Below, one piece after another: positions 1 through 11,134 of a stretch of DNA of 64,000 nt. The position numbers and the translations under genes were made by a program. Source of the DNA: Kitagawia praeruptora. Taxonomy: Eukaryota; Streptophyta; Magnoliopsida; Apiales; Apiaceae. The DNA is taken from the NCBI GenBank assembly GCA_037693485.1, contig CM075345.1:93578001-93642000 (forward strand), given 5' to 3'. Under the pieces are notes generated by a model that searched no databases, had not been told where the DNA came from, and worked only from the letters and a program-made list of their open reading frames with translations. How positions within the stretch are numbered: the stretch's first letter is position 1; each line of letters opens with the position of its first letter.

Positions 1-136
1 GAACCATGTTCCCTGTTGACCATTCTTTTGTGAGGGAAGCAATAATGCGCCGATTTCTTTTTTATGCCTGATAATGTTTAGTAGATTTCCCTGAATTTTT
101 CTTAATGTTAATAAATTTTTGTGTTGTTGGTTTAAG

Positions 137-419
137 GCTGAGACAGATAGGGAAGCAGGAGGGAACACAGGTGTTTCAGACAAGCAAATACTTTTGAATA
201 TTTTTTCACCAAATGTTCTTGATATCACCCTGGTAGACTTGCCCGGTATAACTAAGGTTCCTATTGGCGACCAACCTTCTAACATAGAAGCTCGCATTAG
301 AACAATGATCAAGTCATTTATTAAGCTTCCCAGTTGTTTAATACTAGCTGTTACACCAGCAAATTCTGATCTTGCCAACTCAAATGCCCTTCAAATAGCT
401 GGAAATGATGATCCAAATG
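137..419 (+). pseudogene. Captured exon of a dynamin-related (DRP3-type) GTPase
   Basis: A 283-base block reads as 94 residues of the dynamin GTPase domain: it opens AETDREAGG, contains the G3 motif in VDLPGITKVP, then the conserved stretch around LAVTPANSDLANS. The best match from memory is the DRP3 (mitochondrial and peroxisomal fission) group. An acceptor AG at 135-136 and a donor GT at 420-421 bound it, so it looks like one genuine exon with splice sites kept. The P-loop exon and the downstream G4 exon (the TKLD motif) are not in the window. If spliced to the DUF547 piece at 759 the reading frame would hit TAG at once. It cannot encode a working GTPase and is best seen as a captured fragment. 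Confidence 0.8.
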
Positions 420-758
420 GTAATTTTCTAACTTGTATGTCATTTCTTCAGGAGTATACTCTGACCCTGTGGTATGTTGTACTGATCTTTTCATAAAAGC
501 AATAGTATTTTTTTTACATATTACAACTGAACAGTTGTACTATTGAGACTACAATTCATTTTCCCCTTCCTAATTCCAAGTTTTATAGTTTATCATAGTG
601 TTACGTATAAGCTCGTTGACGAATAAACCATTATTAGTAAAAATAGAATATGAAAAGGGGGAGAAATTCTAAGAAATAGCATGTCATATGTACAAATCAT
701 CATATTTTTCACTATTTATTTCCATACTAATTGTCAGATTACTGTGTAATGTACACAG

Positions 759-1071
759 GTTAGAGTATACACTGCAAATGCGATTTCAGAGGATTTAAAA
801 ATTGCTCAGAAAGAGTTCATACATGCTAGTGTATGCATTAACAAGGAAAACAAGATATGTCTGCCAAAAATCCTCGACTACTTTGCAAAGGACATGTCGC
901 TAGCCATGCCAGCTCTTCGATCTGGAGATAGTTTATGCACGTCTACCAGAATTTTAACAGAAATCTATGCTAAGATGCATTCGAGGCAGGCCTGACAAGT
1001 TCATCAGTTGGTTGCCACAGAGTTCAACATTTCGATATGTGATTGATAGAGGAGTTTTAAGAAAGAGATAA
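759..1071 (+). pseudogene. Captured C-terminal exon of a DUF547 protein, frameshifted
   Basis: From an acceptor AG at 757-758 the frame reads VRVYTANAISEDLKIAQKEF and on through LPKILDYFAKDMSLAMP, typical of the C-terminal DUF547 domain of plant proteins of unknown function. That frame ends at TGA 993-995. The expected C-terminus (GRPDKFISWLPQSSTFRYV) continues in the +1 frame from about 976 to TAA 1069-1071. The frame must change near 905-920, and the +1 frame also carries a TAA near 955. There are thus at least two disabling lesions. It lies downstream of an unrelated DRP3 exon, so the two fragments come from different source genes. Confidence 0.65.
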
Positions 1072-1370
1072 AAGCCAGTTAGAAAAGTTAAGTTTCTGCA
1101 TTTATAAGAACTACTAGTAAGGCTTGTTCTGGATTTGGTCGTGGATAAGATGGATAACAAGGTTGCGTTCTACGTGTATAGCTTATTAATTTTGCTAATG
1201 TACTTGATATTTGTAATGTACTTGATATTTGGGTTTGGTCATTAGTTTGGTTTTGATTGGTTATGTAAGAATACTTGATACTTGATATTTATGTTGGTTA
1301 ATATATGTGTTTGGTTAGTTCTGACTTGGTATTGTTTTAATTTGGTTATTGGTGTGCACAAATATTGCTA

Positions 1371-1908
1371 GAAATGATGTATATGAAGGTCCCATATGAG
1401 GTCTTACACATCGTTTCTCTTAAAAAAAACTGATATATTAGAAGTCTTAAACATCGGTTGAAAACGATGTCTGAGGGATCTAAGACATCGGTTTTAAAAA
1501 TAGGTAACCAATGCAATAGATATCTTCAGCATCGTCTAAAACTGATGTCTATGGTCACATTATACATCACTTTTCTTAATATATACCGATGTTAATAAAG
1601 GCTTAGACATCAATATTTGGAAAAAAACAGATGTCTATGTCGAATTATTCTATGTTTGCTAAATGTTAAATAACATCTAAGAATTATAATATAACAATTT
1701 AAAAGTTAACCTCATGCAGTTAACCCAAGAAGATAGTTCATAAACATCAGAAATATTTTTAAAACTGATGTATTATACGCTATAAGACATCGGCCAGAAA
1801 CCGATGTCTAAACGTTCAGACTTTAGACATCACCGACAAAGACATCGGTCAAAATTTTTCAAAGACATCGGCCAGAAACCGATGTCTATTAGCGTTTTTT
1901 TAGTAGTG
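1371..1908. repeat. CACTA subterminal repeat array and terminal inverted repeat
   Basis: The word gacatcgg and its complement ccgatgtc, with variants such as gatgtct and acatcgtt, recur in both orientations about every 20-60 bases. Several pairs can form short hairpins, for example at 1790-1808 and 1861-1888. The array ends at the 1901-1908 terminus. Subterminal repeats of this kind are transposase binding sites in CACTA elements. The three bases after the end are aag; the partner TSD is outside the window. Confidence 0.75.
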
Positions 1909-1911
1909 AAG

Positions 1912-2226
1912 GAAAAAAAATGGTATGAAAAGTATGGAAATGTTTTATGGATTGAAGAGAAACTGATTTTATATTATTTTTATATAATTGTTGTATAAAA
2001 GGAATGGAAGGATTATATTGAAATTTTTTACTCAAATGTTATATTACCTTGAGATATTATACTGAGATGATGTACTGATATTATATTATATTAGAAGAGA
2101 AACTGATATTATATTGTTTTATATATTTTTCTTATAAAGGAAAAATGGATGGTGTATTGAATAATTATTGAATAATTATTTTCTTAATTCTTATAGTGGA
2201 CTTTCCGTTTATAAATAAATAAATAA

Positions 2227-2273
<47 letters not shown>

Positions 2274-2617
2274 TTAACTTTGATTTCTGGTTTACAAAAT
2301 TTATCTTCCTGAGCTATTATAGCTCACTCTTGCTACTTATGTATATAACAGCTAGGTCAAATGCCGATACTCCGCACTACACCCGCAAGAGGGTAAGGGA
2401 AAGACGACCTTTTGAGAGAGTACGGTGCTGGCGCCTATCCCTGAGTAGCTGATAGATAGATGGGTGTTGGTAGACTTATGTGTATTAAGTGTGTAAGTTG
2501 AGAAATAAACTTTTGGTTGTTGAAATGCTTCCTGTAGAAGCATTATTCAACAATGTTCTTAAGTAAGATTCTGGGTTGTAATAACTACTTAACTTTAAAC
2601 TTATGATATTGTGGATG
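1912..2617. other. AT-rich intergenic DNA
   Basis: No coding signal was recognised. The stretch contains repeated gatattatatt-like words and a microsatellite at 2211-2270. The part from about 2340 onward is less AT-rich and may be the edge of an old LTR element, but no ends could be fixed. Confidence 0.4.
2211..2270. repeat. (AAAT)n followed by (AT)n microsatellite
   Basis: About five aaat units run directly into about twenty at units. Confidence 0.95.
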
Positions 2618-2750
2618 TTGTTCTCTGAGCATATGACTGGTGTGTAATATTATTCAGTGTGGGGTCTATTGTGTGAGTTTCATTGTTCTCTGAGCATATG
2701 ACTGGTGTGTAATATTATTCAGTGTGGGGTCTATTGTGTGAGTTTCATTG
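2618..2750. repeat. 65-bp tandem duplication
   Basis: Two copies, identical by eye, lie head to tail (2618-2682 and 2683-2747), followed by the first three bases of a third. The unit starts ttgttctctgagc. The identity points to a recent duplication. Confidence 0.95.
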
Positions 2751-3809
2751 CGCATTTATATTTCAACTGCCCCGAGTATAGTGTTATTAAATGTAAATTG
2801 GTCTGTGACGGCCTGGATTCATGACCCCGGATTTGGGGCTGTCACCTATCATTTCCATTTCCATTTATCATCACCTTTAAAAATATATATGTCATAATAC
2901 TTTGATTATGACTCAGACATCTCCTCTATATTTAATGAAATCAAATACGCTCTTATATACATAAAATATTCCATGTATTTTAAAAGTATTAAATAATAAT
3001 CAAATAATATTTATTAAATCACAATTATTTAAAAAGAATATTTTTAACATAATATTATAAACATATAACTCTAGATAACAACTGATACCATTTTTCATAT
3101 CCCTTTAAAACATAAAGTATAATCGCTCTATCCATATTCGTATCCATATCCATAATCCATATTCAAAAATCTCAGTGAACAATGAATATATCCCTAATCA
3201 TCTCATCATATAAGATTCATATATTATCCACCAAAACCATTTCCTTTGAACATAAACAGTTTATCAAAATAAGGATAAAAGAAATATTGCCTCGATCTCT
3301 ATATCCCAGAGGTATGGCTCGTGGTTCGCCCTGAGTTTCTATAAACACGAAAAGGATCATCGTTAGAATATATTCCACTTAACCTCCTAACCTTTATATA
3401 GTAATACCCTTGACACATAATATATGTTTAACATAGCCTTTATGTACCAAAAGTTCCAAGAACTTATCCATTTTTAGACTCCATGAAAGTTTCAGTGTTT
3501 TTCACCATTTCCTTATTAACCACACATGACTGTAAAATTTCTCATAAATTATCAATTTCGAATTTTGACACAAGGTCAGTGGGGTTTGCCTCTCTATTCA
3601 CCCTACTATATTTTCCCAAAATTTCATAACTTTTAAAGATCCTTAAGTATGGTAATTATAGCCTCAAAGTTGACACAATTTCATTTTCTCGGTTTCCGAA
3701 CAACTTTCACTAAAACTCACTTTTCTCCTAAACCGTTCATCAGATTTTGACGTACTTTATATCAAAACGTTCTATGAACTAAGCTCTATCCTCTCATGAC
3801 CAACTAGTA

Positions 3810-4531
3810 TGCCCTACTTGATAGGCCATAAACAGCCAAGGCCCAACAAGGAGCCCAAAACAATAAACGAATCATCTCATGAGAGTAAGAACGGCCCAGC
3901 CCAGAGTAGTGGACCCCGGGCCCGGGGCCACCACCACGTGGCATGGTCCCCACCCCAGACTAGAGGACCCGAGATTGGTGACGCTCGACATACGTGGCAC
4001 CCCACCTCAGCTGACATTCCTACATATGGTGCTGACCAACACTAAAAGACAAGGGAAGGCACGTGACGAATCATGCCTACCACAACATGGCCACACTCCA
4101 GTCAACGGCCACCCCAGACTAGGCCACGTGTCCAGCATCCCGGGAATTCAGCGGCTTGTCCCCCAGATCCAACGGTCGGGGGTAAAGGTAACCTACCCCT
4201 AAACCCTAGGCCTAGGGCTATAAATACCCCTAGTAAATAGGGTTTAGGGGTTAGCCATTATTACACACCTACACACATTGATTACTTTGTGATACTCTAC
4301 TTGATTATTACCTTCCAAAGCCAACTCTTATTCTCACGCCGGAGGCACCTCGGGGCCAAACCCCCCCTCCGGTGTTGTTTTGCAGATACCCCACTACAGC
4401 TACACCACTTCCGAGGCAGGAGTTGGCGAGGAAGTACCCGATCAAGATTCAGAGTTATCACTACTGACTTTATCAGATTCGGGTTCTAAGCCATAATGTA
4501 AGGTTATTGTTGTTCTAACGAAAATCGGGCA
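3810..4531 (+). mobile_element. Solo LTR-like element, Tat type
   Basis: This 722-base GC-rich island in AT-rich DNA starts TGCCC and ends GGGCA. It has a TATA-box-like ctataaatacccc near 4219-4231. Downstream it has attctcacgccggagg followed by a C-rich run and a pyrimidine-tract/cag, closely resembling the R-U5 part of the Tat element LTR at 39640-39700. No internal region follows. The flanking five bases (tagta and ttata) do not match, so the TSD is decayed or the ends are slightly wrong. Open reading frames inside it are not genes. Confidence 0.55.
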
Positions 4532-4824
4532 TTATAACGGCTATATTTCATACTTTCCAAAATATTACTCCTCCAAATCCATCATCCACCTTATACACCA
4601 TCACCTACACCATGTGGTCATCTTACCAACCATGGTTACAAGCACATACTCCTTCCATATTCAATCAACTCAACTTATAACACACATATAATCATAGTTT
4701 CATGACTTATATAAACTTATCCACTAAACTAACCATAATCCATCATAAACTCAAAAGGGTGAGAACATTTATACCTTCCTTGAAGCTTTAACACTCTTAA
4801 TAAGGGCTTGTAATCCTTGATTCA

Positions 4825-5950
4825 TGTAACAGCCCGACTTTTCGAAACTATTAATTCTAAATCAAAAACTAAAATAAAACAAATTTTATTAATCCAAAAG
4901 TCCATTACAAAGGTACTTATTACAAAAGCGCAACTAACAATGATAATCTAATCCGAATCTAAGATCCTTGAACTCCAACGCTATCTCACTCATTCGTACG
5001 TCGAACCTGAAAGTTGTAAGTAATGAGCTAAACAGCCCAGCAAGAAACCAATCGATCCAACTAGTTGGGCAAATAACATGTATACACAGAAGAAAATATG
5101 ATATTCAATAAGATACAATAACATTATACGATACGAAAACGACATACGAAACAATAACTTTTGATACACATTTATATTCTTATTCGATACAAACAATACG
5201 ACACCACATAACAACAATAACTCGAAACCCAGAATTCATGCCACGACCACTACAATCCGGTGATAACGGTCCTAAATTTCAGAAAACTATCACTACAACC
5301 TGGTGACTCGGTCCTTATTCTTATTCGATATTTTTGCAAACCATGGCATAAATCAGACTCCCAAGACTATTGCTGCTTACACATAACACATATATTATAA
5401 TAATACACGTATAACTTCAAAATATAATCACTTGACCCAATTTTTAATAACAAATTCGTACACATAATACATAATTTTAAAAACACTAGCAAAATCAATC
5501 AGAAACTTACCTCTACACGGAAACTCAAGAATCAAATCAACTTATCCAATTCTGACCAGACCTGTATTTACCCTTTTTGACCCTCTAAACGATGTTTTCT
5601 TGAAAAACTCAAAGAACGAAAGTTGTAGAGAACGAAAAGACCTTTCCGAAAAGTTCAGAATCAACGAATTCTAACTTACGATGAATGTTCTACGATTTTT
5701 ACAAGACTGCTGAAATATGCTTGAAAAATCCTACGAATTTTGTTATAAAAGATGAGGAGGAAGAATATGATGTATTTATAATGTCTTACAACCCTAATTC
5801 CAGACCTACTACTAATCTGTAATCAAATTTGATCCATGTTATAAGCCCATTATTCTAATCCAATTTTAAATCCTATTTATTATCTAATTTTAATCCTTTT
5901 TATTCTCTTATTCTTTATTATTATTATTCTAAAAATTACTGGATATTACA
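4825..5950 (-). mobile_element. Solo LTR, Ty3/gypsy type, with TSD attca
   Basis: This 1126-base segment begins tgtaacagcccg and ends ttactggatattaca, and is flanked by attca at 4820-4824 and 5951-5955. On the minus strand it reads TGTAATATCC ... GGGCTGTTACA, the arrangement seen in chromovirus LTRs. No coding region lies inside. A single LTR between perfect TSDs is the product of LTR-LTR recombination that removed an element's interior. Confidence 0.8.
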
Positions 5951-5955
5951 ATTCA

Positions 5956-7062
5956 CCTTGATGCAACCTTAATATACCTTAATCTTTCAAAACAAAACAC
6001 AAGATTCATATAAGTTACTATTCATTACTATTCATCCATCACTTTGTAAAATTCATATAAAATCGAAAAATAGGAGTTTGGTTCTCAAATTTTTTAACAC
6101 ATCTTGTCCTCTTCATAAGCTTTGATTTGAGCTATAGATCACCAAAAACAAAGCTTCCTAGCTATGGTTTTGATCCCGATTTTCCCACTGGACAGAAACT
6201 GGACAGATTGGGTTCTCCAACTTTGAGCATGGATTTGACTAGGCTATACTACTTTGTTGGCCATGAAATTTTGAATGAACCTTACCCATGGAGTGGAGAA
6301 ACTATGGTTAAAATTTGGTCATTTTATCATGGATAGAAATGGAGATATTAATTTTTCTTTCCTCCTTGTTCTTGCTGGGCAGTTTGTAGAGAAAAGAGAT
6401 AATGGAGAGTGTTTTGTTCTTTGGCCAATCTTATCTTGGCTAATCTACTTTTTGGTAGATATTTTGATTTGTTATAAGATAATTATCATCTAGGCTTACT
6501 AGATAAGCTTTGGTTAAAGTGGGTGGAAGATGATCTAATGAATGATGTAAGATGAATGATGTAATTTGAATTCTAAAAACCTTGTTCTTGATTTTGTTTT
6601 GATTATCCAAACAATGTGTTAATGATTCTTATAATTACTAGTATGGTATGTATCCTTGGTATGATACTAATCTTGGTTGTTTGATCTCTATACTCATCTA
6701 ATTACTATTCGTTTCGAATGCACTTCGTTATCTCAATGGTTTTGAGATCGTTTAACAATCCAAATTCCTCTTGCATTCCCTTAACTTAATAATTCCTTGG
6801 TTTAACTTAATTTCACATATTCCTCAAAGTATCCACCCTTTTTATATTCCATACTCTTTAATATCCAATACACTTGTGCTCCATTGAAATCAAACAATTT
6901 AAAAATCTATACTCAGGAATTTCTGAAATCCGTCGTCTTTTCAAGTCACTCATTTTCATAGTACTATACTACTATGGTTTCTGATTATTCATTTTCTTTT
7001 TCACTTATAGGGTACCTACATACCATTTCCATAAATCCTCAAAATCACTATTCATTTGGGTA
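5956..7062. other. AT-rich DNA without recognisable genes
   Basis: Open frames of up to 72 codons near 6127-6493 lack homology that I recognise and have no gene context. Nothing else is visible. Confidence 0.4.
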
Positions 7063-9538
7063 CTATAGCATTACAAAAGGTAGGGTTATTACAACTTTCA
7101 TATACCATCTTTGAAATGTCACTTGTTCTAACAGATTCAAATATTCTGTCTCTTTATTATTACTAGAAGAGGGAATATCCTTTGATTCACTAGTTATTAA
7201 AGACTTACTTTCTAATAAATTAATTCTTTGGGATAATAGAGTATTATTCTGTTTAATCTGATTAATTTCAGATTTTAATAAATTAACTTCTTTTCTTAAA
7301 TCATTTAGAGAAACAGGAGTCTCTTTAATAGTAGATTTTTGAAATCTTTCTAATACCTCACTTAATTGGTAAGGTGCGTCTATGACTATGGGAGCTTCTT
7401 TCTCCTTATTATATTTAATAAGGGCTTCGAGCATTTGCTTCTTAAGCTCAAAATCGGTAATTGAATCTATAATTTTTAAGGCTCTATCTTGATCAGCCGT
7501 TAAGACATTTAATCCATTCATGTCTACTATAGATTTATAATAATTCAACTCATTACACTGACAATTATTGTTATCAGAATTCTGTGAGTCAGAATCACTT
7601 GAGCTCTCATAAATTAAGGCTAAATCTTCATCATTAGAAGATTCTCTTTCTTCTTCAGAACTATGAAGCAAAACCTTTTCTAATTGTGAGCGTAATTGCT
7701 CATCCTCTATCTCATTAAGAGCTTTTTTAGTCCAACATTGGTTAGCATATTGACCCACTTTGCCACATTTGTGACAAGTTATATCAATCCTTTTGGCTTT
7801 TCTTTTTCCTTTATTAGGGACAAAAGGTTTTTTCTCTGATTTATTATAAGATTTTCTTTTGTAATTCTTTTTATAAGAATTTTTGTTAAAAGGATATTTT
7901 GATTTATAAGAATTATTCTTATAATACTTATTCCTTTTATAAGCAATCTTTTGCTTTTTCTTTTCTTGGTGTCTAGGAATTTTTCCTATATCAAAGGCAA
8001 ATTGATCACAGAATTCACCTAATTGGTGTTTTTCTGACAGCTTTTGTTGTTTTAACTGATTTCTTAACTTCATGTCATTACATAAAGCTAATCCTGCAAT
8101 GGCTAACAATTTCTCCATAAGTTAGAGAAATATAATTAATATTTACTCCATCATTCTTATTTCTTAAGGATTGTCTAACCCTTTCTGCAAAAAGATGGGG
8201 TAAACCGTCTATAAATTTAGACTTTCAGTGAACTGAATTCTGTTCTCCTAGTTGATACACTCTAGATAAAAAGGTATCTTTATACCATCTAAAATGAGTC
8301 AAGGAAGGACATCTAAGATTTTGAAGAAGAGTACATAGCTTTTCTGCAACAGGAATATTACTTCCTACAAAATGCTGTAGGATAGCTAAACATAAAGTAT
8401 AAACGGCATCTTCTTCTCCAAGAGTAATGACACCATTTTCTATCTTAAGAATTTTTTATGATTAAGAATTTCTAATCTCTGTTTTAGGGTAAAATAGTGA
8501 TCCCACCATCCCCTGATTTGTCCTACAAATCCTGTGGGTATAAAAGATGCTATTGCACTATCAGTGCTACCATTTTGTTTACAAACAGTTGAGTACGTCA
8601 TTATTCGGTGTATAACATCGAATATTTGTTTTTTCATTTAAGCCATCAATATTCCATTCATAGATAGCTTTTCCTAAATACGAGGTTTGGATATATTCTG
8701 GTTCTTCAAATAGGAGATCCTGAGGAGAAGGTCTTTGATAATAGAATTTTTCTAAAGGTTTGGGAGCATAAATAGGATTTATCTCCGCATTACTAATTTT
8801 TTGTTTGGCGAACATCGTTGCTAACTCATTAATTTCTTCTATTTCTTCAACAGGTTCTGAGTTTTCAGACTGCTGAGAAGAATCGTCTTTTGACAAGACC
8901 GCTATATTCATATTGTTAAACTTTTGTTGAAGAATTTGCATGAATTCTTCTCCACTAGGTTCTAATTTAAATCCTTTTATTGGAATTGGAGGTTGAATCA
9001 TTTGAACATTGTCTTGATTAGACGATGATTCTGAATTTTGCTTTTCTACTAATTTTTTAAGAGAACTTAATTCGTTTTCTATAAACTGCTTAAGAGATAT
9101 TATCTCTTTTTCTAAGGTTATACATTGATCACCTAAACAAGCAAGAAAAGTGTTAGTATAATTTTGCGATTTAATTATCGCATTTAGATCTTTTACAGTA
9201 GCTTGAGTATTTTCAAGCTTTTGAATACTTGTATAAGCTGTAGCTTCTGTGGTATTATTTAAGCAAATTGTTTGTTCTCGAGGAAATGGAGAACTAATAG
9301 TTACTCCCTTTGGAGTTTTCCAAGGCCTTTGTAACACTAAAATCTCTTTATTAGTGTTATTAAGATAGGTTTTTATTAACCAATTTACAAAAGGTATATA
9401 ATCTTCTGTTTTAGCTATATAATTATAATATTCATCTTTAAATCTGTTTAGATCTTCTGAAGAATACTTCTTAAAATACCATAACCTAAATTGAGCATGT
9501 TTTTCTTGCTGAAATTCTTTACTAAGAATTTCTCTCAT
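7063..9538 (-). pseudogene. Endogenous caulimovirid coat protein/protease remnant
   Basis: Reading leftwards from 9538, the fragments match the coat region of plant endogenous caulimovirids (florendovirus or petuvirus-like). The first is an N-terminal block opening MREILSKEF (319 codons, to 8579). Next comes the conserved block with GQIRGWWDHYF (8637-8440). Further coat-like pieces lie in mixed frames at 8440-8119. The last is a 351-codon frame (8118-7063) with a basic stretch, the knuckle CHKCGKVGQYANQC (CX2CX4HX4C), an acidic Ser-rich part and a coiled coil. It stops at the FQRWYMKV segment that normally leads into the aspartic protease. Frameshifts and stops break it at several points. Movement protein, reverse transcriptase and RNase H are absent. 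It is inert DNA, useful as a record of past viral integration. Confidence 0.75.
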
Positions 9539-9582
9539 CTTACTTCCATATATCTATATATATATATATAGATTCCAAAAAA

Positions 9583-9706
9583 CTGGTCGAAAATGACATC
9601 TGAAAACTGGAACTTGCAATCAGAAATTCGTAGCATCTCAGTTGCAAATGAGGTTGCAAGGCCCTCCAGGGGCACTCATAATTGATGGATTTGGGTTGCA
9701 AGGCCC
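9583..9706. repeat. Foldback element, left arm (outer part)
   Basis: This block, from gtcgaaaatgacatctg to ggttgcaaggccc, is a near-perfect reverse complement of 36656-36775. It is the outer left arm of an inverted-repeat element whose remainder lies beyond the inserted Copia element A. An imperfect (TA)n run lies just outside it (9551-9570). Confidence 0.85.
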
Positions 9707-10984
9707 TGTTGAGTATGGAATACAGTAAAAGAATACAGAGGGGGGGTGAATGGATTCTTGAACTTTTCTTGGTTGAGTCTGTGTAGCAGATAAGTGTTTG
9801 TGTGTGCAAAGATGTAGGTGCGGATAAAGAACAACACAAGTCACAATATCACTTTAATCTAATGTATTATTAGATAAAGGTTGCTACAATCTGTGAATAC
9901 AAATGATAGTATTCTCAGCTACGTTTTTCTTAGAGAGATATTGCTTACAATGAATATAAAAAACTTGACTCTCCAAAAGTTAATTGCTAAGGAAGTGAGG
10001 CTGTATCCTTATAGAGCATGGATACAACCTACTTACTACAAATAAGGTAGCTAAAACAAATTACTTTCTAGTCTGTCTATCCTATTTGAGTAAGAGTCCA
10101 AACGGTTACAGATTTGACTTTGCAAAGCCTGTTCAGATCCACTTCTTTAGCCCTTTGTCTCTTTTATATCTCTCCAAGCTTCTTTGTAGGCTTTCCAGAG
10201 CACGTTACAGATTGAGATCCATAAAGTGCATTGGCTTGTTGCAGGTTTCTGACTTGTACAATTTCTCCAGTATTTTGTCTCCATGAGTGTATTCGAGAAG
10301 TGACTAAGTAAGTGATTCGAGAACTAGAATTGACTTGATCGATAACTCTGAGTTCTCGAACACTGTTATGTTGACATATCGAATTACTTCTCGAGTAGCT
10401 CTTATTCATCAGGATTCCTTGAGTTGTCGAATAGAACATTTGACTTATCGAATCCTCGAGATATCGAATAGCTTTCTGAGTCCTTGAGATATCGAATGGA
10501 ACTTTGACTTGTTGACTCCTTGAGAACTCGAATACTACTTTTGACTTGTTGACTTCTTGAGTTCTCGAACAGAGTAATAGACATATCGAATGAGATATCG
10601 AACAGTGTATTCAGAGATATCGAATAGTGTCTTGAGATATCGAATCCCTGACTTCTCGAATGCTGGACTTCTCGAATAGACAAAACTACTTCTCGAATTG
10701 GTACTTAGGCAAATTCTTCACTTTCTTCAAATCCCAACTGTGATTATTTGACAGTCTTTATCTTCTTGCTTGAGGCATGAACCTTCGAACTTCTTTCAAG
10801 CATTATTCTTGACTACATAAGTACAGTTACACAACTAGGATTTGGTACCTATTACAGGTACAGAACATGTAGAGACTCTACAACTAGAGGTTCCCTCAGT
10901 TAAGAGGTCATGTAAGTAATGCAAAGCATTACAAACAATTAGGCTTGTTATTTGATGTAAACAGGCATGCCTCTGTGACTAACA
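9707..10984 (-). repeat. Element A, 3' LTR
   Basis: This 1278-base LTR is 16 bases shorter than its partner because of one indel in the tcgaat-rich part. A TATA-like gatataaaag (minus strand) lies near 10157-10170. Bases 10290-10690 contain about twenty tcgaa-centred words. Confidence 0.93.
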
Positions 10985-11004
10985 ATCTCCCCCAAATTGT
11001 GAGT
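10985..11004 (-). other. Element A, polypurine tract
   Basis: On the minus strand this reads ...aatttgggggagat directly before the 3' LTR, the usual plus-strand primer site. Confidence 0.8.
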
Positions 11005-11134
11005 AAGACCCTTACTCACAATTTCATGTCTGATAATAAGCCTAACATATATAAAGATAAAACTTTAAAAGTACAAGTATTTAGATTGATTGAAGAAAGT
11101 ACATAGAAGTATTCTTACTAGGTATGAGAAACTA

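Larger units (their letters stand above)
1..1908. mobile_element. CACTA transposon, right end, carrying host gene fragments
   Basis: The sequence stops at 1901-1908 with tagtagtg, the reverse complement of the CACTA terminus, preceded by a T-run. Inward of it lies a dense set of gacatcgg / ccgatgtc words, the subterminal repeats typical of CACTA (En/Spm) elements. The opposite terminus was not found, so the left end must lie before base 1, and membership of the first few hundred bases is inferred. No transposase is seen. Inside are a DRP3-type exon (137-419) and a DUF547 fragment (759-1071), which makes this a gene-fragment-carrying CACTA. Bases 497-758 and 1072-1370 hold AT-rich, intron-like or UTR-like DNA with no other recognisable coding signal. 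Confidence 0.7.
2804..7095 (-). other. AT-rich block, possibly a decayed chromovirus-type LTR
   Basis: Bases 2804-2847 form an imperfect inverted repeat (gtgacggcc ... gggctgtcac), a pattern common at Ty3/gypsy LTR ends. On the minus strand the far end could start TGTAATAACCC at 7095. The block is interrupted by two shorter LTRs (3810-4531 and 4825-5950). No matching TSD was found, so the outer boundaries are a guess. Bases 2848-3809, 4532-4819 and 5956-7062 hold no coding sequence that I recognise. Confidence 0.25.

Noticed and set aside
1371..1908. Regularly spaced repeats resembling a CRISPR array
   Set aside because: Repeats are degenerate, in both orientations and unevenly spaced, and they fit CACTA subterminal repeats in a plant genome.
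3809..4202. Two overlapping plus-strand open frames of 78 and 107 codons
   Set aside because: They lie in a GC-rich LTR-like segment and have no recognisable protein content.
6127..6493. Open frames of 69 and 72 codons
   Set aside because: Short, overlapping, in AT-rich DNA with no homology, start context or splice pattern that I trust.
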